Positions 17,427 through 25,608 of a stretch of DNA of 64,000 bases are shown here, one piece after another; position 1 is the stretch's first letter; every line of letters starts with the position of its first letter. The notes beneath the pieces are model-generated. The model was not told the DNA's origin and did not search any database. It worked only from the letters and a program-made list of their open reading frames with translations. The stretch spans positions 1-64,000 of the forward strand of contig JABLXL010000023.1 of the NCBI GenBank assembly GCA_013178005.1, in the 5' to 3' direction. Both the position numbers and the translations under genes were made by a program. This DNA comes from Actinomycetota bacterium (lineage in GTDB: Bacteria; Actinomycetota; Geothermincolia; Geothermincolales; RBG-13-55-18).

Positions 17427-18491
17427 ATGCGGGAGGAGAAGGACGACAAGGACGAGATAAGGGGAGACCTGGAGACGGGGGACGGAAGGCTGCTCGATCC
17501 CGAGCCCCTGGAGGACGAGGTCGACTTCGACCTCACCCTCAGGCCGCGCTGGATCTCGGAGTTCATAGGCCAGGACCGCATTCGCGAGCACCTGGAGATC
17601 TTCATCGAGGCCGCGCGGGGGCGGAGGGAACCCCTCGACCACGTCATACTGTCCGGGCCCCCGGGGCTGGGAAAGACCACCCTGGCGGGGATAATCGCCA
17701 ACGAGATGGGCGTTTCCTGCCGGCAGACCTCGGGCCCGGCCCTTGAGCGAGCAGGCGACCTGGCCTCCATCCTCACCAACCTCGAGCCCGGCGACGTCCT
17801 TTTCATAGACGAGATCCACCGCCTCAACCGCGCCGTGGAGGAAGTGCTCTATCCCGCCATGGAGGATTTCAAGCTGGACATCATCGTGGGCAAGGGCCCG
17901 GCGGCGCGCTCCATCCGCCTCGACCTCCCTCCTTTCACCCTGGTGGGAGCCACTACGCGCGCCGGCCTGCTCACCTCGCCCCTGCGCGACCGTTTCGGGG
18001 TGCACAGCAGGCTGGAATATTACAACCAGGAGGAGCTGCAGGCGATCATCATGCGTTCCGCGCGCATCCTCAACGTGGACATCGACGAGGACGGGGCACG
18101 CGAGCTGGCGCGCCGCTCGCGGGGGACCCCGCGCATCGCCAACCGCCTCCTGCGGCGCGTGCGCGACTACGCCCAGGTAAGGGCGGGTGGCAGAATAACT
18201 TTCGAGGTGGGATGCGAGGCGCTGGCCCTCTTCGAGGTGGACGAGATGGGGCTGGACAAGCTGGACAAGATGATCCTGCTCACCATCATCGAGAAGTTCG
18301 GAGGCGGTCCTGTGGGGGTGAACACCATCGCCGTTTCGGTGGGGGAAGAGATCGACACCATCGAGGAGGTCCACGAGCCCTACCTGATGCAGATCGGCTT
18401 CATGCAGCGGACGCCAAGGGGCAGGGTGGCCACGGAAAACGCCTACCGCCACCTGGGCCTGGAAAGTGGCCGGGGGGATACGCTTTTCTGA
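17427..18491 (+). CDS. ruvB: Holliday junction branch-migration ATPase RuvB
   Basis: Hexameric AAA+ motor, 354 residues. Visible are the RuvB-type [15 protein letters not shown] segment, Walker [10 protein letters not shown], Walker [21 protein letters not shown], the sensor GATTRAGLL, and the C-terminal winged helix with [15 protein letters not shown]. The N-terminal 35 residues are acidic and charged, somewhat longer than usual. Completes ruvC-ruvA-ruvB. Confidence 0.97.
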   Translation: MREEKDDKDEIRGDLETGDGRLLDPEPLEDEVDFDLTLRPRWISEFIGQDRIREHLEIFIEAARGRREPLDHVILSGPPGLGKTTLAGIIANEMGVSCRQTSGPALERAGDLASILTNLEPGDVLFIDEIHRLNRAVEEVLYPAMEDFKLDIIVGKGPAARSIRLDLPPFTLVGATTRAGLLTSPLRDRFGVHSRLEYYNQEELQAIIMRSARILNVDIDEDGARELARRSRGTPRIANRLLRRVRDYAQVRAGGRITFEVGCEALALFEVDEMGLDKLDKMILLTIIEKFGGGPVGVNTIAVSVGEEIDTIEEVHEPYLMQIGFMQRTPRGRVATENAYRHLGLESGRGDTLF

Positions 18492-18599
18492 GTTACACCG
18501 GACGAAGCCCTCGTATTTTACCGTGGGGTAGAGGCGCTCGAAGGGAAAGGTGTAACAGGTTTAGGATCGCCCGAGCAAAGGCAGGACAGAGCTTGGGCG
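18492..18599 (+). other. Two inverted repeats downstream of ruvB and before queH
   Basis: GTTACACC (18492-18499) pairs exactly with GGTGTAAC (18549-18556). The loop between contains a smaller TACC/GGTA hairpin. A second stem, CGCCCGAGC (18568-18576) with GCTTGGGCG (18591-18599), has a 14-base loop. There is no T-run, so this does not look like an ordinary terminator. It could be leader structure of the queuosine operon. I do not recognise a known riboswitch class. Confidence 0.4.
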
Positions 18600-18666
18600 C
18601 CCGCGGTCACAGGAGCGCGTGGCGCACGGCCGTCCGGGGAGAGGGTTTGCAAGAGGAGAAAAAGTT

Positions 18667-19242
18667 ATGCAAGGCCTGCTCATAGACGCCTGTTGCGGTC
18701 CCTGCGCGCTGTCGGCCCTGCGCGAGCAGGCTTTCATGTCGCGGGAGGCGCGCTTCCTTTTCTATAACCCCAACGTGCAGCCCTACCGCGAGTACCGCAG
18801 GAGGCTGGAGAGCTTCGAGGAGCTGATGGTGAGGGAGAGCCTTGTTTACACCGTGCTCCCCTACGAGCCCGAGGAGTGGATAAGGGCGGTGGCGTACCGC
18901 GAGGAGAGCCGCTGCGAGATATGCTACCGACTGCGCCTGCGCAGGGCCGCCGACCTGGCCTTGGAGGAGGGATTCGAGGCCGTCACCACCACCCTGTTCG
19001 CCAGCCCTTACCAGGACCACGAGTTGCTGTCACTGCTGGGGGGATCAATATGCCGCAGCCGTGGCCTGGAGTTCGTCGCCTGGGACGGCAGGGATAGATA
19101 CAGGGCTGTCCTCGAGGAGGCGAGGGGTATGGGGATGTACACCCAGCCTTACTGCGGGTGCGTCCTCAGCGAACGCGAACGCTACGACCGCGGGCGCGGA
19201 AAAAAGAACGTTGAACGTGCTCCTCGAGGGCCGCTGCCCTGA
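18667..19242 (+). CDS. queH: Epoxyqueuosine reductase QueH (DUF208)
   Basis: Reduces epoxyqueuosine to queuosine in tRNA; an iron-sulfur enzyme unrelated to QueG. The 191-residue protein has the cysteine pair and following cysteine in LLIDACCGPCALSAL (C9, C10, C13), the typical YNPNVQPYREYRRR segment, RCEICYRLRL, and a late YCGC. Together these supply the metal and redox cysteines of the family. The start at 18667 places the cysteine pair at the normal N-terminal position, with AGAGGAG upstream. queA follows after 31 bp. Confidence 0.93.
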   Translation: MQGLLIDACCGPCALSALREQAFMSREARFLFYNPNVQPYREYRRRLESFEELMVRESLVYTVLPYEPEEWIRAVAYREESRCEICYRLRLRRAADLALEEGFEAVTTTLFASPYQDHELLSLLGGSICRSRGLEFVAWDGRDRYRAVLEEARGMGMYTQPYCGCVLSERERYDRGRGKKNVERAPRGPLP

Positions 19243-19273
19243 CGCGTTCCGGCACCGGCGGCGGTGAGGTTTC

Positions 19274-20347
19274 ATGAGGACGGATCTCTTCGATTATCGC
19301 CTCCCCGAGGAGCTCATCGCGCAGCGTCCCTCCCAACGGCGCGGCGCCTCGCGCCTCCTGGTGGTCAACTGCGAGACGGGTGAGATATCGCACGGACGCT
19401 TCTCGGACCTCCCTGGATACCTCCGGGAGGGAGATTGTGCGGTCTTCAACCGCACCCGGGTGAGGAAGGCCAGGCTGAGAGGCCGTAAAGCGGAAAGCGG
19501 AGGCGCGGTGGAGATGCTCCTGCTCTCCCGCCGCGAAAGCGGCGAATGGGAGGCGCTGGCGAAGCCCGCCCGCAGGCTGCGGCCCGGCACGAGGGTGGGC
19601 TTCGGCCAGGGCGAGCTGGAGGCGGAGGTGCTGGAGGTGGGGGAAGGCGGCAGGATACTGGTCCGCCTGTCGCCAGGGGATGCAGAACTGCAGGAGGAGC
19701 TGGTGGAGCGGCTGGGAGAGGTGCCCCTGCCCCCCTACATCAGGGAGCGGTTGGAGGACCCCGAGAGATACCAGACCGTCTACGCACGCGAGACGGGATC
19801 GGCGGCGGCCCCCACCGCCGGGCTGCATTTCGAGCCGGGGACCATGGAGGAGCTGCGCCGCATGGGCGTGACCCTGGCCTTCCTGCGCCTGGACGTGGGC
19901 CTTGATACCTTCCGGCCCATATCAGAGGCGGAGCTCGAGGGACACCGCATGCACAGCGAGGAAGTGCACGTGGACGACGCCGCCTGCGCGGCGGTGAACG
20001 CGGCGCGGAAGCGCGGGGGCAGAGTGCTCGCGGTGGGAACCACGGTGGTGCGCGCCCTGGAGAGCGCGGCGGGAGAGGGGGGGCTGGAGCCGCTCCATGG
20101 CCATACGGACCTGTACATCACCCCGGGACACCGCTTCCGAGCCGTAGATTTCCTCCTCACCAATTTCCATATGCCGCGGTCGAGCCTGCTGGTGCTGGTG
20201 AGCGCTTTCGCGGGGAGGGAGCTGGTGCTGGAGGCCTACCGCAAGGCGGTGGAGGCGCGCTACCGTTTCCTCAGCTTTGGAGACGCCTGCCTTTTCTTCT
20301 ATCCCAACGGCTGGAAGCGCCCATCCGGACCAGCGGATAGGCCGTAG
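19274..20347 (+). CDS. queA: S-adenosylmethionine:tRNA ribosyltransferase-isomerase
   Basis: Transfers the ribosyl part of SAM to preQ1-tRNA to form epoxyqueuosine. The 357-residue protein begins MRTDLFDYRLPEELIAQRP. Further family blocks are AVFNRTRVRKARL, AAPTAGLHFEPG, and TNFHMPRSSLLVLVSAFAG near the C-terminus. It lies between queH and tgt, so three consecutive enzymes of queuosine formation are clustered. Confidence 0.97.
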   Translation: MRTDLFDYRLPEELIAQRPSQRRGASRLLVVNCETGEISHGRFSDLPGYLREGDCAVFNRTRVRKARLRGRKAESGGAVEMLLLSRRESGEWEALAKPARRLRPGTRVGFGQGELEAEVLEVGEGGRILVRLSPGDAELQEELVERLGEVPLPPYIRERLEDPERYQTVYARETGSAAAPTAGLHFEPGTMEELRRMGVTLAFLRLDVGLDTFRPISEAELEGHRMHSEEVHVDDAACAAVNAARKRGGRVLAVGTTVVRALESAAGEGGLEPLHGHTDLYITPGHRFRAVDFLLTNFHMPRSSLLVLVSAFAGRELVLEAYRKAVEARYRFLSFGDACLFFYPNGWKRPSGPADRP

Positions 20348-20754
20348 GAAAAACCATCGCACTGACCGTTTTACGGCTCCCAATGCCGGAAGGTTACCCA
20401 GGAAGCGGTGGATGCGCGATGCAAAAAGCAATGGAACCGGGTATTCTTCCCTCCCCGTGACTGGAGGGACCCATACGAAACGGCGAATGGGCAATGGGAA
20501 AAGCCACTTGGCTGGCTCTTCTTCCGCCCCCTTGGCCGGAAGAATCCCCCCGGGCCCTTAGCCATACCATATGGTAATATATCCCACCTTATTTGTAGTC
20601 CTTTTGGCCGAAAAAACGATTGCGGAGCGGTGACTTAGGTCGGCGCGGTGGAATGACGGGGGCGATCCGGCCGCGGGAACATCCCCACCTGGAGGCGGCT
20701 CTAACGCCTTGCCGCCCAACGGCTTCAGCCCGTATAAGCGATGCGGGTGCCCTG
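20348..20754 (+). other. Intergenic region with several hairpins between queA and tgt
   Basis: No gene is supported. GCCGT...ACGGC with an inner AAAAC/GTTTT pairing lies just after queA (about 20341-20378). CCCTCC/GGAGGG surrounds an 8-base loop near 20450. CTTCCG/CGGAAG surrounds a loop near 20520-20542. A CCATATGG palindrome occurs at about 20569. A short frame across 20408-20638 reads through these repeats and is not convincing as a protein. Confidence 0.4.
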
Positions 20755-20783
20755 TTGCTCGCTCACCGGCTCGAGTTTATGAT
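20755..20783 (+). promoter_or_regulatory. tgt promoter TTGCTC-17-TATGAT, leaderless start
   Basis: TTGCTC at 20755-20760 and TATGAT at 20778-20783 are separated by exactly 17 bases. The ATG at 20791 follows seven bases after the -10 box, at the expected transcription start. This is the most complete of the leaderless arrangements in the window. Confidence 0.55.
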
Positions 20784-20790
20784 ATGCGGC

Positions 20791-21945
20791 ATGGAAAGCG
20801 GAGGCGAAGGGCGCATGCATGGCGCAGGAATCGGTTTCGAGGTGGTACGCCGCGACGCCGGGACGCGCGCCCGCACCGGTATCCTGCGCACCGCCCACGG
20901 CGAGGTCGAGACGCCGGCGTTTCTACCCGTGGGCACGCGCGCCTCGGTGAAGGCCATGGCGCCCTGGGAGCTAGAGGGGCTGGGTTACCGCATGCTCCTC
21001 GCTAACGCATACCACTTGATGCTGAGGCCGGGGACGGGACTCATCCGGGAACTTGGGGGCCTGCACGCCTTCATGGGGTGGCCGCACCCCATCCTCACCG
21101 ACAGCGGGGGCTTCCAGGTGTTCTCCCTCTCACCCATCCTCCGCGTGAAGGAGGAGGGGGTGGTTTTCCGCTCCGTTTACGATGGCGGAGAACACCTGCT
21201 CACCCCCGAAGGAGCGGTTGAGGCGCAGGAGCAACTGGGCTCCGACGTGGCCATGGTCCTCGACCAATGCGTGGCCTACCCCTCGGAGAGGAACGAGGCG
21301 GAAAGGGCGGTGGATACCACCCTGGCATGGGCGCGCAGGTCGCTTTCCGCCAGGCGGCGGGAAGACCAGATGCTTTTTGGCATCGTCCAGGGAGGGACGT
21401 ACAGGGACCTGAGGGAGAGGAGCGCCAGCGAGACCGCCGCCCTCGGGTTTCCGGGATACGGCATCGGGGGGTTGTCTGTGGGTGAGCCCAGGGAGGTTAT
21501 GCTCGAATGCCTCGAGGCCCAGCTCTGCATACTTCCAGGAGACAGGCCGCGGCATCTCCTCGGCATCGGAGACCCCGAGGGCCTGCTGGAGGCGGTGGCG
21601 CTGGGGGTGGACCTCTTCGACTGCGTGCTTCCCACCCGACTGGCCCGCAACGGCGTGGCCATGACCAGGGAGGGAAAGGTGAACCTGCGCCACGCTCGCT
21701 ACCGCGGTGATGCATCGCCCCTGGAGGAGGGGTGTGATTGTCCCGCCTGCGCGCGCTTCACACGCGCCTACCTAAGGCACCTGCACAACCTCAACGAGAT
21801 CCTGGCCCACCGCCTCCTCACCTGGCACAACCTGGCCTTTATGCGCCGCCTGATGCTGGATTGCAGGTCCGCGATAGAGGCTGGTAGAATGTTAAAGCTG
21901 GTCCGGGAGTGGAGCGGCTGGAGCGAACGAGTGCCCGGCGGTTGA
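20791..21945 (+). CDS. tgt: Queuine/preQ1 tRNA-guanine transglycosylase
   Basis: Exchanges G34 for preQ1 in GUN-anticodon tRNAs. The 384-residue TIM barrel shows ETPAFLPVGTRASVKAM, the catalytic-site block LTDSGGFQVFSLSP, GGLSVGEPREVM, the second aspartate in GVDLFDCVLPTR, and the zinc site C-D-C-P-A-C with a histidine in LTWHNL. The start at 20791 fits the leaderless promoter; an in-frame ATG at 20815 is the alternative and would leave the domain intact. Confidence 0.95.
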   Translation: MESGGEGRMHGAGIGFEVVRRDAGTRARTGILRTAHGEVETPAFLPVGTRASVKAMAPWELEGLGYRMLLANAYHLMLRPGTGLIRELGGLHAFMGWPHPILTDSGGFQVFSLSPILRVKEEGVVFRSVYDGGEHLLTPEGAVEAQEQLGSDVAMVLDQCVAYPSERNEAERAVDTTLAWARRSLSARRREDQMLFGIVQGGTYRDLRERSASETAALGFPGYGIGGLSVGEPREVMLECLEAQLCILPGDRPRHLLGIGDPEGLLEAVALGVDLFDCVLPTRLARNGVAMTREGKVNLRHARYRGDASPLEEGCDCPACARFTRAYLRHLHNLNEILAHRLLTWHNLAFMRRLMLDCRSAIEAGRMLKLVREWSGWSERVPGG

Positions 21946-22066
21946 GCATCGGAAATCCTTATCCGACGGCGGAAAGGCGCGGTTCGCGAGGAGAACGAGG
22001 GGCCGAGTAAAGTGAAAGGCCTCGAGCGATCGGGGCTGAAGTCGAGGTTCGGAAAGGCGGGCTGAA

Positions 22067-22447
22067 ATGGAAGGCGGAAGCAGTTGGATGTCCATCCTGC
22101 TCATCGTGGGCTTGATCGCCATATTCTACTTCATGCTCATCAGGCCGCAGCAGAAGCGCATGCGCCAGCAGATGGAACTCATAAACAACCTGCGCGCGGG
22201 CGACGACGTCATGACCTCCTCGGGGATCTACGGCACCATCACCGAGATAGAGGAGGACACCGTGCTCCTGGAGGTGGCGGAGGACGTGGAGATCCGCGTG
22301 GCAAAGAGCGCCATCGCGCGCACCTTCACCGCGCATGGTGAGCCCGAGGACGAGGAGGAACCGGAGGAGGAGGCCGATACCGGGGCCGGTGAAGCCTCGT
22401 CTGGTGAGGAAGAGGGCGATTCGGCCGGCGAAGGGGATAAGAGCTGA
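22067..22447 (+). CDS. yajC: Preprotein translocase accessory subunit YajC
   Basis: A 126-residue single-span membrane protein. The helix SILLIVGLIAIFYFMLIRPQ is followed by the diagnostic RPQQKRMRQQ and GDDVMTSSGIYGTI. The last 35 residues are an unusually acidic tail (EPEDEEEPEEE and GEEEGDSAGEG). It precedes secD-secF, the standard order. GGAAAGGCGG precedes the ATG. 238 bp without a gene separate it from secD, including a CCCGCAG/CTGCGGG hairpin at 22544-22566. Confidence 0.95.
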   Translation: MEGGSSWMSILLIVGLIAIFYFMLIRPQQKRMRQQMELINNLRAGDDVMTSSGIYGTITEIEEDTVLLEVAEDVEIRVAKSAIARTFTAHGEPEDEEEPEEEADTGAGEASSGEEEGDSAGEGDKS

Positions 22448-22685
22448 AACGCACAGGAGATCCGGCCGCGCCAGCGCGTCCAGAAAAAGGAGAACTCCCT
22501 CTTGTTTCGGCGTGCGTGAGGGAAGGTTGGTGAAAGAATCGGCCCCGCAGGCAATGTATCTGCGGGTGAATGACGCCGAGGGATGTGAAGGCCGAGGAGC
22601 CCGCCCGGGCGGCATGGAGAGACGAGTCCGATGCCGTTGAGGACGGGGAGGCCCAGGAGGCGATAGGTACCAGCGGAGGTTGAAG

Positions 22686-24077
22686 TTGAGGACCGGAAGG
22701 GCTGTCGGCTTGCTGGTGGTGGTGTTGGCCGTTCTTCTAGGCATCTATCTGCCCGTGCTCATCGGGGGTTACGAACCCCAGTTGGGGCTGGACCTGCAGG
22801 GTGGGGTCAGCGTGACCCTACAGGCGCTGGGAGAGGCTTCCAGCGAACAGATGGCCAAGGCGGCGGACATCGTGCGCAACCGCGTCAACGCCCTGGGCCT
22901 AGCGGAGCCGGTGGTGGCGCCGCAGGGGAACAACCGCATCCTGGTTCAGATACCGGGCATCCAGGACACCGAGCGCGTTCTCACCATCATCGGGAGCACC
23001 GCCCAGCTCCAGTTCCGCGAGGTGCTGGAGGTTATTTATCCTGGAGATGAAGCTTACGGGTCAACGGAGGTCACTGTTCCAAACCCGGAGGATATCGAGG
23101 CCTTCCAAGCCCTGAAGGACCAGGAGATAGTGCTGGAATACGGCAAGGGGGAGGGGGAGGAAAAGCCCAAGGTGCGCATGGGTCCCACCCGCCTTACTGG
23201 GGACATCATCGCCTCGGCGGACGCCGCGGTGGACGAGCAGAAAGGCGGCTACAAGATCGATTTCGTTCTCACCGATGAGGCCACACCGCAGTTCGCGGCC
23301 CTCACCCAGGAACTGCTCCAGAAGCAGCTCGCCATCGTCCTGGATTACAACCTGGAATCTTTTCCCACCGTGCAGTCGGCCATCGAGAACGGCAGGGGTG
23401 AGATCACCGGCGATTTCACCCGCGAGGAGGCGCGGGACTTGGCCCTGGTGCTGAAGATGGGCGCTCTGCCGGTGGAGTTCGAGCCCGACCCCCTGGTGGA
23501 GAACATCAGCGCGACCTTGGGGCGGGATTCCCTGCGGCAGGGGCTGTTGGCCGGTCTCATCGGCCTCGTCCTGGTGGTCCTGTACATGGCCTTGCTCTAC
23601 CGAGGCCTGGGAGGGGTGACCACCTTTGCCCTCGTGCTTTTCGGCCTGCTCGTCTACGGCATCGTGTGTCTCCTGGGGCACTTTTTGGACTGGAAATTGA
23701 CCCTTGCTGGCATAGCCGGCGTGGTGGTCTCCATCGGGATCTCCGCGGATTCAAGCGTGGTCTATTTCGAACGCCTCAAGGAGGAAGTGCGCGACGGGAA
23801 GACCCTGCGCTCCTCGGTCGACCGCGCCTACAAGTCGGCCTTCCGCACCATCATCGCCGCCGACGCCGCGACCTTTATAACCGCCTTGATACTGTACATC
23901 CTGGCCATGGGCGCGGTGAAAGGCTTCGCATTCGCCCTGGGCCTGGCGACCATCCTGGACGTGTTCATCTCCTACTTCTTCACCCACCCCGCTGTCTCCC
24001 TGCTCTCGCGCCTCGGGGTATACAACCGGCCGCGTTTTGTGGGGGTCGGCAAGGAGGTCACGGGGGGTGAGGCCTGA
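22686..24077 (+). CDS. secD: Protein translocase subunit SecD
   Basis: Membrane subunit that uses proton motive force to drive late export, 463 residues. Visible are the N-terminal helix, LGLDLQGGVSVTLQAL, a periplasmic-side P1 domain of about 220 residues, and a C-terminal RND-like block of five helices with GISADSSVVYFERLKEEV. Two TTG starts are possible (22680 and 22686); the second has GGAGG six bases upstream. Its stop overlaps the secF start. Confidence 0.95.
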   Translation: MRTGRAVGLLVVVLAVLLGIYLPVLIGGYEPQLGLDLQGGVSVTLQALGEASSEQMAKAADIVRNRVNALGLAEPVVAPQGNNRILVQIPGIQDTERVLTIIGSTAQLQFREVLEVIYPGDEAYGSTEVTVPNPEDIEAFQALKDQEIVLEYGKGEGEEKPKVRMGPTRLTGDIIASADAAVDEQKGGYKIDFVLTDEATPQFAALTQELLQKQLAIVLDYNLESFPTVQSAIENGRGEITGDFTREEARDLALVLKMGALPVEFEPDPLVENISATLGRDSLRQGLLAGLIGLVLVVLYMALLYRGLGGVTTFALVLFGLLVYGIVCLLGHFLDWKLTLAGIAGVVVSIGISADSSVVYFERLKEEVRDGKTLRSSVDRAYKSAFRTIIAADAATFITALILYILAMGAVKGFAFALGLATILDVFISYFFTHPAVSLLSRLGVYNRPRFVGVGKEVTGGEA

Positions 24078-25288
24078 TGTACGTGCGCGGCAAGGAGGTG
24101 AAGTTCGACCTCATCGGGTCGCAGGCCCTCAAACCGCCCAATCTTTACTGGTTCGCTCTCTCCTCGGCCTTGATCGTGATTTCCCTGGCGGCGATGCTGG
24201 CCATGGGGCTAAATCTGGGCATAGAGTTCAAGGGCGGCTATCTCCTGAAGGTGCGCCTGGACAGGCCCGCCGACGTGGAGGAGGTACGGGGCATCCTGGC
24301 CGGGTATTCCGGCCAGGGTCTCGACAAGAGCATCGTGCAGACGGGGGAGTCGGACGCGGGGCCGGTGCTCATCCTGCGCATGCCCTATATCGAGGACTCC
24401 ACGGCGCGCAAGGACACCATAGCCGAGGTGACCTCGCGCATAGACGATCTCTACGGCATTGAGGAGACGCTGCAAGAGGAGCAGGTGGGGTCGGAATGGG
24501 GACGTGAGGTGAGCGTCAAGGCACTCATAGCCCTGGCGGTGTTCCTGGTGGTAATCCTCATCTACATAACCCTGCGCCTGGAGTTCAAGATGGCGGTCAC
24601 TGCCATCGCTGCCCTGGTGCATGACACCATCATCACCGTGGGGATCTACGCCCTCTCCGGAAGGCAGGTCACCCCGGTGACGGTCATCGCCTTCCTGACC
24701 ATCCTGGGATATTCCCTCTACGACACCATCGTGGTCTTCGACCGCGTGGAGGAGAACGCCAACCTCATGGCGCGTTCCGCCAGGATCTCGTATTCCGAGA
24801 TGGTGAACGAGAGCGTAAACCAGACCCTCATGCGCTCCATCGGCACCACCCTCACCACCCTGTTGCCCATCATCACCATCCTCGTCTTCGGGGGCGAGAC
24901 GCTCAAGGATTTCGCCTTCGCGCTCCTCCTGGGGGTCTTTTTGGGCGCCTACTCCTCCATCTTCGTCGCCTCTCCCCTGCTGGCGTTGTGGAAGGAAAGG
25001 GAGCCTCGTTACGCGGCGCTGCGCGAGAAGGTGGAGGCGAGGGGGGCCAGGGAGGCAATACTGGTCTCCTCGCCCGGAGCTGCCGCCGTGCCTGCCGCCA
25101 CAAAAGCGGCGAAAGGCGTCGATGAGGTGGAGGAGAAGACGGTCACGGCGCCCAAAGAAAAAGATGAGGGAGAAAAGCGCGGACAGGCGCCGGCGGCGGC
25201 GAGGAAACCGGCGCCGGCGCAGCGCAAGAAGGCCACCACCAAGGGGCCCTCCGGGGGCAAGGGCAAGAAGAAGAAAAAGAAGAAGTGA
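24077..25288 (+). CDS. secF: Protein translocase subunit SecF with long basic tail
   Basis: Partner of SecD, 403 residues. It has the N-terminal helix, GIEFKGGYLLKVRL, and five C-terminal helices containing YSLYDTIVVFDRVEEN. The conserved part ends near residue 320. The last 80 or so residues are low-complexity, rich in Ala, Pro and Lys, and finish with a run of lysines. The family usually ends soon after the last helix. TGATG overlap with secD shows translational coupling. Confidence 0.95.
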   Translation: MYVRGKEVKFDLIGSQALKPPNLYWFALSSALIVISLAAMLAMGLNLGIEFKGGYLLKVRLDRPADVEEVRGILAGYSGQGLDKSIVQTGESDAGPVLILRMPYIEDSTARKDTIAEVTSRIDDLYGIEETLQEEQVGSEWGREVSVKALIALAVFLVVILIYITLRLEFKMAVTAIAALVHDTIITVGIYALSGRQVTPVTVIAFLTILGYSLYDTIVVFDRVEENANLMARSARISYSEMVNESVNQTLMRSIGTTLTTLLPIITILVFGGETLKDFAFALLLGVFLGAYSSIFVASPLLALWKEREPRYAALREKVEARGAREAILVSSPGAAAVPAATKAAKGVDEVEEKTVTAPKEKDEGEKRGQAPAAARKPAPAQRKKATTKGPSGGKGKKKKKKK

Positions 25289-25608
25289 GCGCCGCCTCCC
25301 GTAGCGGATGCAAAGAGCCCGCGGCGGAAGTCTCGCCTGAACCACAATCAAGGCCTGGACATCGGCACATCCATGCGCGCGCGAGGATGAACGCGCGTTC
25401 CGTTCCCATCCCGCGAGATGGCCTGGAGAAGACGTCGATGCAGGGGAACCGGGCGCAATATGACGAACACGCTCGATGCGAAGGTGCCTGAAAAGCGAGC
25501 TCGACGTCAGTCAAAGGCGCCCTTTCCCTATCTAGCGGGACCCTTCGGGTATGTGGCAATATCGGTTTATGAAGTGTTCGGCGAGAGAAAACGCCGGGAG
25601 GGAAGGGA
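25289..25608 (+). other. Intergenic region before rel
   Basis: About 320 bp without a supported gene. The only structure I noticed is a short ACCC-TTC-GGGT hairpin near 25541. GGGAGGGAAGGG at 25596-25607 is the rel ribosome site. No convincing promoter was identified. Confidence 0.35.

Noticed and set aside
18492-18666. preQ1 riboswitch before queH
   Set aside because: The short preQ1 consensus with its A-rich tail is not present; the stems there are recorded only as unclassified structure.
20408-20638. 76-codon frame between queA and tgt
   Set aside because: It reads through short inverted repeats, has no ribosome site, and resembles no family.
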